This document shows positions 21,125-31,887 of a stretch of DNA of 64,000 nt, in pieces. Numbering within the stretch: position 1 is the stretch's first letter; each line of letters opens with the position of its first letter. A model generated the notes under the pieces. It saw only the letters and a program-made list of their open reading frames with translations, ran no database searches and was not told the origin of the DNA. Made by a program: the position numbers and the translations under genes. Origin of the DNA: Halocaridina rubra (Eukaryota; Arthropoda; Malacostraca; Decapoda; Atyidae); the NCBI GenBank assembly GCA_037179515.1, contig JAXCGZ010005753.1, positions 62,001 to 126,000 of the forward strand. Direction: 5' to 3'.

Positions 21125-23106
21125 CATGCCAGAGAGAAATGGTTCGATAATGAGTGTAAAAGAGCTAAGGAGTGGAGAGACAAATGCTGGAAAAGGCATA
21201 GGAGGAGAAAAAACATAAATGTCTGGCAAACCTACAAAAGAGCAAGAAATGACTACTTAAGTAAAAGAAGAGAGGCAGAGAGAGACTATGAAAGGGATAT
21301 CACCAGAAAGCTAAAGAAAATTCCAAGCTTTTCCACAGCTTTATCAGAGGAAAACTGAAGGTAAAAGAACAGGTTTTAAGGCTTAAGAGAGCGAATGGAA
21401 GCATCACTGAGATGAATGAAGAGATCTGCAAAGAATTGAACAAGGAATTTCAGTCAGTATTTACAATAGAAAATACCCCACTCCCTCAGATTGCAGAGAT
21501 AGAAGCTCAAGGGCTGGTATTAGAGAACATCAACATTTCAGCCACAGAAATATGCAAAGCGCTGATGGAGTTAGATGTTCATAAAGCTACAGGTCCTGAT
21601 GATATATCCCCTCATGTACTTAAAAATGCGCAAACTCAATATCAGTGGCACTTAGTATCATATTCAAAAAGTCACTGGAGTCAGGGGAGATTCCAAGATG
21701 CTGGAAACAAGCAAATGTGATACCTATCTTCAAAAAAGGAAGGAGTGATACGGCTCTGAACTATAGACCAGTTTCCTTGACCAGCATAGTTTGCAAAGTT
21801 ATGGAGAAACTACTAAGGAAACATATCTCTCTTCACTTGGAATCCTTCAACTTTTTGTCAGTGAGGCAACATGGCTTCAGAGAAGGTAGATCAACAGTAA
21901 CAAAGTTATTAGAATTTTAGGATGAGGTAAGCCGAATCTTACAGGAAAGAGAGGGCTGGGTAGATTGCATATTCCTAGACTTCCAAAAAGTATTTGACAC
22001 TGTTCCACGTGGAAGACTTATAGGGAAGCTGCAATCAATGGCTAGAATAGGTGGAAATGTCTTGGAATGGATAAAAACTTACTTAGAAGGAAGGGAACAG
22101 AGGGTTAGAGTAAGACACTCAGTGTCTGAATGGAGAAGAGTCAGTAGTGGAGTTCCACAGGGTTCAGCTTTAAGGCCACTTTTGTTCCTTGTATATGTAA
22201 ATGACCTACCAGAGTCTGTAAATTCATTCATGAATATGTTTGCAGATGATGCAAAGATTGTGAAGAAAGTAGGAAACGAGAACAATTGTAGAGAACTTCA
22301 GGATGATCTAAATAGTCTCCATGAGTGGTCAGAAAAGTGGCTAATGAAATTCAATACCTCAAAATGTAAGGTAATGAGAATGGGTACAAGTGCAAGAAGG
22401 CCCAAGCTTAACAACTAGGTGGCTGGAGTACAACATCAAGAGACAGAAAATGAGAGAGATCTAGGAGTAAAAATACTGGCAGATTTGTCAATAAATGGCA
22501 TAGTAAGGGCAGCATATGCCTTCTTATCAAATGTAAGGGTAGCCTTAAGGCACGTGGACAAAGAAATGTTCAGAAATATTTATACGACCTATGTGAGGCC
22601 AAAACTCGACTATGCAGCCCCCTTTTGGAATTCGCACTTGAAAAAGCACATAGCTAAGCTTGAAAAAGTTCAAAGACATGACACGAAACTGGTGCCAGAA
22701 ATACGCAATCTCACTTATGATGAGAGGCTGAGGGAATTACACTTACCATTACTCGAGGCTAGAAGATTGAGGGGGGATATGGTGACAGTCTTTTAATTCC
22801 TTCATGGTTATGATAGAGTGGATAGGGATCGATATTTTGATATGGCAGACTCTAGAACTAGAGGTCATAGTTTGAAGCTTCGTAAGAAAACTTCTTTGCA
22901 GGATGTAAGGAAATACTTTTTCAGTGTAATAGTTGATAATTGGAATTGGATAAGCGAGGAGGTAGTTAATGCTATCTCAATCCATAGTTTTAAGGACAGG
23001 TATGATAAGTATCACTAAGTCTAAAATGGAACCGATGAGGAGACGGGAAGATACGAGCTTTGGGCTCTTTCCCGTAAACGCAATTAGGTAATCCCAATTA
23101 GGTAAT
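21125..23106 (+). mobile_element. Family A copy A4, tandem partner of A3
   Basis: Begins in the tail of A3 at the linker sequence ATGCCAGAGAGAAATGGTTC and repeats the RT half with an offset of 1986 bp. The right ~1 kb is nearly identical to A3, including its private stops and deletion. The left ~500 bp differ more. Ends with two tail units, then (CATA)n. Confidence 0.88.
21412..23018 (+). pseudogene. Family A reverse transcriptase, copy A4, broken
   Basis: Same layout as the A3 RT, with the shared stops PKLNN-TAG (22416-22418) and VTVF-TAA (22794-22796) and the shared LADLSINGIV deletion. It has one extra stop in LLEFYDE (TAT to TAG at 21918-21920) and an Ala to Val change in FQKVFDTVP. Confidence 0.85.
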
Positions 23107-23690
<584 letters not shown>

Positions 23691-23693
23691 ACA

Positions 23694-24842
23694 TAGATTG
23701 CATATTCCTAGACTTCCAGAAAACATTTGACACGATCCTACACGGGAGATTTACTAAGAAGCTGCAAGCACTGGCGAGAATAGGTGGAAATGTCTTGTAA
23801 TGGATAAAAACTTACTTAGAAGGAATTGAACAGAGGGTTAGAGTAAGACACTCAGTGTCTGAATAGAGATGAGTTAGTAGTGGAGTTCTACATGGTTCAG
23901 TTGTAGGACCACTTTTATTCCTTGTATATGTAAGTGACCAACCAAGGTCCGTAAATTCATTCATGAATGCGATTGCAGATGATGCAAAGATTGTGAAGAG
24001 AGTAAGAAAAGAACAATGGTAGAGAACTTCAGGGAGATCTAAATATTCTGCAAGAGAGGACAGAAAAGTGGCTAATGAAAGTCAATACTTTAAAATGTAA
24101 GGTAACGAGAATGGGTACAAGTGCAAGAAGGCCCAAGCTTGACTATTCAATGGCAGGAGCAGAACTTCACGAGGGAGAGAATGAGAGAGATCTAATGTAA
24201 TCATGCTGGCAGATTTGTCTCCAGAAATATATATAAATGGCATAGTAAGGGCAGCATATGCTATCTTAGCAAATGTAAGGGTAGCCTTCAGGCACATGGA
24301 CAAGGAAGAGTTCAGAAATATTTATGTATCCTATGTGAGACCAAAGTTGAATACGCAGCCCCCCTTTGGAATCCACACTTGAAAAAAACACGTAGTTAAG
24401 CTGGAAAAAGTTCAAAGACATGCCACGAAACTGGTACCAAAAAATACACAATCTCAGTTATGATGAGAGACAGAGGGAATTCGACTTATCATTACTCGAA
24501 GCTAGAAGAATGAGGGAGGATATGGTGACGGTTTTTAAATTTCTCATGGTTATGACAGAATGGATAGGGATCGATATTTTGATATGGCTGGCACTGGAAC
24601 TAAAGGTTATAGTTTGAAGCTTTGTAAGAAAACTCCTTTGCAGGATGTAAGGAAGTACTCTTTTGGTGTAAGAGTAGATGATCATTGGAAATCGCTAAGC
24701 GAGGAGGTAGTTAATGCTAACCCAATCCATAGTTTTTAGGACAAGTATGATAAGTATCACTAAGTACAAGATGGAGCCGACCAGGAGACGGGAAGTTACG
24801 AGCTTGGAGCTCTTTTCCGAAAGCACAATTAGGTAATTACAT
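23694..24842 (+). mobile_element. Family A copy A8, degenerate RT part to 3' tail
   Basis: Starts at the TTGCATATTCCTAGACTTCC position of RT and ends with GCACAATTAGGTAATTAC. Many stops and indels (GVLHGSVVGPLLFL, lost Asp pair context, several frame changes). Old copy. Confidence 0.85.
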
Positions 24843-24996
24843 TTGATATAGGAGATGCAATATGACTCTAAAGGAGCATAAAATGAAGCTTAAAACATAT
24901 CTACAAACACGAAATATACATCGAAACGAAAGATACAGAATGAAAGAGGTGATATGCAATGAAATTATATGTTGATACTGGCAAGGTATATAAACA

Positions 24997-25098
<102 letters not shown>

Positions 25099-25160
25099 TG
25101 AAACTGAAACAGGTGATATGCAATGAAACTATACGCTGATACTGGCAAGGTATATAAACA

Positions 25161-25430
<270 letters not shown>

Positions 25431-25511
25431 TGAAACTGAAACAGGGGATATACGCTGGAACTGAAACAGATGATATATCCTGAAACGGAAACGGGATATA
25501 TATTGAAACAT

Positions 25512-25815
25512 GTAGTAGGTTGGCCCATGGCATCAACAGTCCGTTGCGATACTACAGCTGAAGGGTCTTGTGGACTTAAGATTGTCCAGAACAGTTCATT
25601 GTTAAGTCTTCCTTCAATTACGGTTCTCTTTCTATACCTACATCAACACCGAATATTTTTAGATATTCATTACACATGTCTTATTATCCCTTCACATCTG
25701 ACAAGTGACAATACCCCCATCTCTGTTTCTCTTTATATTTTCTTCGTGCCCAGGCCCGATGAGGGTAGATTTGTTTATTATTTTTTTTTTGTACGTCCTG
25801 GTGTCAAAATCATGA
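25512..25815 (+). mobile_element. P-type retroposon copy 2 (poly-A tail, plus strand)
   Basis: Begins around GTAGGTTGGCCCATGGCATC and ends CCTGGTGTCAAAATCATG plus a run of about 10 A. It aligns over its whole length with the inverted copy at 7366-7688. It has inserted into the CTGAAAC minisatellite. Confidence 0.78.
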
Positions 25816-25886
25816 AAAAAAAAAATTATAAACTGAAACAAGATCTATGCACTGAAAGAGGACATGGAGACATATGCTGAAATTCA

Positions 25887-25891
<5 letters not shown>

Positions 25892-25961
<70 letters not shown>
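25892..25961. repeat. (AT)n microsatellite
   Basis: About 35 AT units inside the CTGAAAC array. Confidence 0.95.
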
Positions 25962-25964
<3 letters not shown>

Positions 25965-26363
25965 GAAACAGGCACTACGCTTTGGAGCCAGAGACGCTGA
26001 ATTTGAAACATGTTAAGAGACTGAAACGGGATATAAATTAAAACATGCACTGCACACTGAAAAACAATGTCAATATTGACACTGCAACGTGAATAAACTG
26101 AAACAGGAGTTGCACAGTGAACCTAAACAGGGTTATAAATTGAAACAGTACACTGAGCATTGGAATGAGAGAGAGGCTGAAACGAGATGAACACTGAAAC
26201 TTGTTCTATACACTGAAACACAAGACCTATACTGAAACGTAAATAAACTGAAACTATACACTGAAACTGGAGATAGAAACTGAAACGGGAGCTAAAAGCT
26301 GTGACTGAAAGCTGAACCTCTTTTGAGCTCTGCCAAAGCTGGAATGGAGGAGAGGGAAGCTGG

Positions 26364-26471
<108 letters not shown>

Positions 26472-26544
26472 CCTTGTCGTCTTGACAACAGATAAAATGC
26501 TAAAATATTTCTTATGCTTACACACACGTGTATACATACACATA

Positions 26545-26870
26545 CATGGATAAGTATCATTGAGTATAGAAATGGAACCGACAAGGAAACGGGGAGTTAC
26601 GGTCATAGGGCTCTTTCCCATAAGCACAATTAGGAAATTACAATAAGGTTATTACAAAAACGGAGCTGGTGACAACGGTGCGTAATATTAGTTATGAGGA
26701 AAAACTCAGGGAGTCAGACTTACCATTACTTGAAACTCGTAGCAAGAGAAGGGGGGCATAGTGATTTGCAAATTCCTCCATGACTTAGACACGGAGCGAT
26801 ACTCTTGATATATGGGTGGCTCTAGAACTGAGATTGAGGGAAGAGGCAGATACTAAATGTGGCAATGAAA
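26545..26870 (+). mobile_element. Two chained family A 3' fragments (A9a, A9b)
   Basis: 26545-26660 is the last ~115 bp of family A with tail units (AATTAGGAAATTAC, AATAAGGTTATTAC). 26661-26870 is a second fragment (ACTGGTGCCAGAAATACGC homologue, LRESDLPLLET) that starts exactly at that tail. Confidence 0.75.
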
Positions 26871-26875
26871 CATAT

Positions 26876-26960
26876 GTTAGGTAAGGTTAGGTTAACCTAA
26901 CCTAACCTAACCACACATCGTATTATGTATTCAACAGATTAGATTAACCTAACCTGACCT
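26876..26960. repeat. TTAGG-like palindrome (telomere-type motif)
   Basis: TTAGG-type units meet inverted CCTAA units head to head at GGTTAGGTTAACCTAACC, with a further AACCTAACCTGACC at 26944. Too short to be a telomere. Confidence 0.6.
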
Positions 26961-27131
26961 ATCTTGGGACTGAGGTACAATTGGGGCCTATTTCTGGGAT
27001 TGATCCAAGACTTCTTTTCCCGATTCAAGAATTTTCTATTTCTTTTACTTAATTTCTTTCCGCCCTCTTGAAATTGGGTGGGTTCTATCCAACTGAGAAG
27101 CTGAGCTGCCTCTGCCTCTCATAGCTCACAT

Positions 27132-27134
<3 letters not shown>

Positions 27135-27201
<67 letters not shown>
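27135..27201. repeat. (CT)n microsatellite
   Basis: About 33 CT units. Confidence 0.95.
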
Positions 27202-27203
<2 letters not shown>

Positions 27204-27760
27204 ATATTCTCCTTCTTCCCCTAGGGAGACACAATAATACCGCATCCGAGTTCCCCTTAGTGTCGCAAAAGTCGATTAAATGGGGAGGAAAAAGGGGATT
27301 CGGAATCTCCCCTATTTAAATTCCTATTACACAGAGACAAGCTTAACACTGATTCTCTGATTCTTCCAATTCCTGAGGTGGGATCATATCCCTTGCATAC
27401 AAACAGATAGATAGATAGATAGATAGATAAACATTAAATAGAGACAGACAGACCTTTTGAGTGAAAAGAAACTTGATAACTGAGACTCACTAAGAGAAGA
27501 AACGGTAAATGCTAAATGCATTCATCAATTAACTAAATAACTAATCATTTATAATCTATCTATCTATTTATCTATTTATATATCTATTAAGACTAAAGTG
27601 GGCCAAACTTCTCAACACGCAAAAGAGAAATTGGACCCAAAATTAGGGAAACGATGCACTGGTCTCCTAAAGTTTGTATCTTTGGGTTAAAAATAGAAAT
27701 TGATTTGGAGGAGGAAGAAGAAAGAAAGAGGAAAAGGAAGACGAGGAGGGGATAGACAAA

Positions 27761-27823
<63 letters not shown>

Positions 27824-27840
27824 GAGGAGGAGGAGGAGGA
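27761..27840. repeat. (TAG)n-(GAG)n microsatellite
   Basis: About 20 TAG units passing into six GGA units. Val- or Thr-repeat frames are artefacts. Confidence 0.95.
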
Positions 27841-28039
27841 AAAATAGAAGCTAAAGAAAGTGTATTGGTAGTACGAGAAAGATGAGATAGAAAAAGTTGA
27901 AGTGGTGATAGTTGTAATGTAAGTAGTATCAAGAGGAGGAGGAGAGGAAGAGAGAATGGAGGAAAAGGAACAAAATGGATATAAAGACCAGGAGGGTCAA
28001 AAGCAGAGAAAGAGAATGAGATAGAAAGAGAAACATATT

Positions 28040-28395
28040 CTTAGACACTCACAGCCCTGACACACAACGCCCCAATCCTACCACTTCCCGAGCCCCTAGA
28101 CTTAAAAACCGCCCCCTTGCTCCTTCACAGCAACCACCCCACACATCCTCTCCTTCACCCAGAACCCAACCTGATCTTACCCCCAAACCCCTCTTCACCT
28201 TACAAAATATCACGAAGCTTGTTACTCATGCAACATGCATGGCAGCAGAGCTCTTCACAATATATATGGGCCCCTCCCGCAGAGAAGCCCTCAACCAGAT
28301 TATGGAAGTAACCCATAGCATCAATGCACAAAAACTGGTCAAGAAGAACCAACATCATCTTCATTCACCTGCCACGCCTTCCACCCCCTCTTTTT
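28040..28395 (+). pseudogene. Jockey-like LINE ORF1, C-terminal part
   Basis: A Pro-rich frame (PSPRTQPDLTPKPL, ITKLVTHATCMAAELF, SRREALNQIMEVTHSINAQK) ends at TAA just 14 bp before the ORF2 start at 28409. Position and composition fit the tail of a Jockey-type ORF1 (RNA-binding Gag-like protein). The zinc-knuckle region is not present. Confidence 0.5.
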
Positions 28396-28408
28396 AAACT
28401 TTCAATAT

Positions 28409-30785
28409 GCCTGATCTTAGTATCCTCCATTGGAATGCTCATGGATTGAGGAACAAATCCAACACTTATAGAGCACAGCCAATGCTGACAAAATCAATGT
28501 GATAATGGTGCAGGAGACCCTGTGCTTGGATAACAATATCCAAAGACTATCCAGGTCCTAGGGTCTTTATTACCACTTGACTCAAGGGGATAATAGAGGC
28601 AGTACCACCTTCATCAAGAATAATATACTGGCTGAAGAGGTCATACAACCTGTGAACTGTGGATAGAAAGTCCACGTTTTGACTGTCAACATTAAAATCC
28701 AGAGTAGCAACATCACCTTCTTTAACATCTATAGATCCCAGGAAGGTGACTGGACTTAACCATCCTCTTCAGTAAAGCCAGCCATCCAGATCTGGTCATA
28801 GGTGGCGACTTTAACCCTCACCATCCAAGATCAAACTACACCTGTACAGCTGGAGAGACACATTATATGTCTGCTGGATGACTGCGAAGACATCATCAAG
28901 CTTAATGACCATGAGCCAACCCACAACAGAGGAGATATTCTTGACATCACCTTCATCTTCAACTCCCTAAGGCAAGTTGCCACGTGGAGAAGAAACCCTC
29001 ATGTCACAGCCAATACCTTAAGCAGGGAATTCCTGATAACTTCCAAATCACCATCCCTCCTCCTCAATGGAAGAGTCAACTGGAGCATGTTCGAGCAACA
29101 CAAAAACAAGTTGCATTCCATGTACACTCCTCCAGAGGACATTGATAAAGTTGAGGCGAATCTAGTCAATGCCTTAAAAGCTGACTCCTCCATCCTCCTT
29201 TGCAAGCAAGGGTAGCTCAATCACTGTGGCAGATGATACTACTGCAACAGAGTCAGAGAACTCAATCACTGGCTCAATGTCATCAGAAGAATCCATGGAA
29301 ACTGCCCCACTGAATATCAATAGTGTGTCCTCCAAGCAGTTAAGTAACACGGACATGAAGAGATAAAAGAAATCAAAAGGAAACAAATTATATGAATGGT
29401 GCTCTACTCTTGATGCCAACACAAGCATGAGCCAAATGTGGAAGAAAATCAACTACATCATTAATCCTCTCGCACATGGTGATGTCAATGGCGTGTATAA
29501 ATTTTTAGGGCCTAAATACACCGTAACACCATTGGCATCCTTTTGAAACAAAAATATTATTTTTAAATAGCTACATTCACGCCAATGGAGTCATTTTTTG
29601 GTTGAGTGTAAGTTTGCTAATTAGCAACCCTCTCCACTGATGTGGCTTTGAGGGCAAGGCATAATTCAAAGGCAGTTTCTGTCTCCCTCACTCATCCCTC
29701 AGACCGTACGTTTCTTTATGCGCATTTTATTACATGTCCATAAACGGTCCTATGAATTATTTTTTTTTATTGCTTCATGAAAAACTAACAAATAACGAAG
29801 TCATTGTTTTACAATGTATAATGATAAATGCATGTTTGGGGGAGGAAAATAGTTGAGGAACAAAATACCTCGGCACACTAAAAAACTTCCAACCAGAGAC
29901 AGGATTTCACAAATCAGCACGGAAAAGAAAAATTATTGAAACTTATGGTGCGTGAGAGGGTTAAGAAAAGAACACCAAGGACCATTCCACACAGCAGGGT
30001 GGCAGAAAAACTCTCCCTCAAGTTTTGCTGACAGAGCCAACTCCATGCAACTCCTCATCACATCAAAGAGAATGCTACTGCGCCTCACCACTGGAAGATG
30101 GGAAAGAACTGAAAAAGCCTGCGACACCTAAGACCCCACCAACAACCCCCTTCGCCCTAACTGAGCTAAGAAAAGTGAGGAAGAGCTCCAAGAACACGGA
30201 CCCTGAGGAAGACAGGATCACATATACCATGAACCAATATCTCAGACCCTAGGGAGAACTTGCTCTGCTCTCCCTCATAAGCAACACATGGACTCAAAGA
30301 GTTAGACTAGCTTCATGGAAAAAGGCTGATATCCACCCCATCCCCAAACCGAAGGACCCAGATAACCCACTTCCAATAAGTCTTCTAAGCTGTCTGAGCA
30401 AGACAGAGGAGAAGATGGTCCTTAACAGACTTTGCTGGAAGTGCCCACACTTCCTCCAGGACGTGTTCACCTACCAGCCTGGAATAGGAACAACCGAATG
30501 CATACGATCTTTACTATCACTCATGGACACGTGCCGTATGTTCATCATCTTCCTTGACTTAGAGAGGGCCTTCAAACTAGCAAATGTGCCTGTCATACTC
30601 ACTGCTCTTATTGACAAGCAGATCAAAGGAAACTTTCTCTCCTGGATCAAGCTGAGTCTATTTAATTGCAGAGCTTGAATGAAAGTGCACAGGCAATACT
30701 CCACCTTCAAACTGCATGAAATGGGGCTCCTGAAGGCAGCATCCTCAGCCCCTTCCTCTTCAACTGTCTAATGGCGACATCACCT
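28409..30785 (+). pseudogene. Jockey-like LINE ORF2 (endonuclease-RT), decayed
   Basis: Start MPDLSILHWNAHGLRNKSNT, then VQETLC, NIKIQSSNITFFNIY and GGDFNPHHP (endonuclease motifs), all with frame changes. RT traces from about 29960 include TTEC..LLSLMDTC, IFLDLERAFK (catalytic Asp region) and EGSILSPFLFNCLM. A TTAA-flanked element (29465-29960) is inserted between KINYI and KKRTPRT. A family B fragment cuts in at about 30790. Many stops; inactive. Confidence 0.75.
29461..29964. mobile_element. piggyBac-type MITE with TTAA duplications
   Basis: TTAA at 29461-29464 and 29961-29964 flank 496 bp that interrupt the Jockey-like ORF2. Ends are inverted: TCCTCTCGCACATGG on the left; CCCTCTCACGCACCAT on the right read inward. 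TTAA target choice and CCY ends are typical of piggyBac elements. No transposase is encoded, so it is non-autonomous. Confidence 0.7.
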
Positions 30786-30789
30786 ATAC

Positions 30790-31060
30790 ACAATCTTCCT
30801 CTACTCATTGCTATCTCTTGAACATTTTCTTCCCTGCTCCACTGACACTCCACGTGCATCTAATGCCCTTTTCATGCCATCTATCCATCTCATGCTAGGT
30901 CTTTCTCTTGGACTTACTCCAGCCACTTCTGCACCCCACACTCTCTTCGCTATTCGTTTAATACTTATTGTTTCCATATATCCAAACCAATTCAGTACCT
31001 TATGATCAAACATATCCAACAGTGTTCTCTGCCTGACCTCCTCATATCTTACTCTAAAAA
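30790..31060 (-). mobile_element. Family B LINE fragment, C-terminal end of ORF2
   Basis: Minus-strand frame EVRQRTLLDMFDHKVLNWFG, then RIAKRVWGAEVAGV and PSMRWIDGMKRALDARGVSV, the C-terminal region that follows RT in family B. It is inserted in the Jockey-like element. Confidence 0.7.
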
Positions 31061-31887
31061 GTAGTTGTAGGTATTATGAGAAAATACATTGATACTTCAC
31101 ATCATAACTATAGGTGCTTTCCACTATAGAACTATGGGTCATTTAACATCAGAATAGAGCCCTCAAGTCTGCAAAGGAGTGTAGGTAATCTAAATATCCA
31201 CAGGAATAGATATCTGGACAAATCAGAAATTTGTACGAACTGAATTCCCTCATCATCTATACAGATGACTCAGTAAATTAAGAGACTGAAGCTTCAGCTG
31301 TTGCCTTCATCACAAATGGGCAAGTGGAACCCTAGAGATTGTGAGACTCTTGGTCCTCCCTTTAGATTGAACTAGTGCCACTGTCAAAGCCCTGGCGTAC
31401 AACAATAGCCACCACATCTAACATGCTCCCATCTTAACAGACTCAATGTCAGCCCTGCATAAACCACGATCAAGGATAATGTGAGTCATAATACACATTC
31501 TTTGTCCATTGCCACTCAGGTGTCACTTTATGTTAGTCATCAACTTTCCTGGATTTACTGCCATGTCAGCATTAATAAGAATGAAGAATTCAAACAAAGA
31601 GCAAAGCATGCCTCCCAGCAAAATAACAGAGAAATGTATCTGTCTCTGAGCATATATCAAATCAAAGCTTGTCTTACCAAAACACTATTGGAATATAACA
31701 TAGCCAATAACAATGCCTGTACTCTAGCTGAATCACTATCCACATACTGGTACATGGCATTTTCTGGTCTGAAACTTCTGATTATACACTAAAACCTACC
31801 AGGTGTCAATGCTGTCAGCATACATAGACTTTAAATTGCATACATTTCAGAAATCACTGACATTATCAAAAAATTAGTCTTGCGCCA
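31061..31887 (+). pseudogene. Jockey-like LINE, RNase H region
   Basis: Continuation of the Jockey-like ORF2: IIYTDDSVN (RNase H first Asp block, TDGS type), AVAFITNGQV, a decayed TDSMSALHKPRS, LSWIYCHVSINKNEEFKQRA (WxPxHxGxxGNE-type block). Stops throughout. Interrupted at 31888 by family A. Confidence 0.55.

Larger units (their letters stand above)
26961..28030. other. Non-coding stretch with simple repeats
   Basis: Holds (CT)n at 27135-27201, (GATA)n at 27404-27429, (TAG)n(GGA)n at 27761-27840 and purine-rich flanks. I see no gene. Confidence 0.6.

Noticed and set aside
27134..27330. Acceptor-like pyrimidine tract ending CCCCTAG as a host exon
   Set aside because: The following sequence has no donor, only a short open frame, and the tract is a (CT)n microsatellite.
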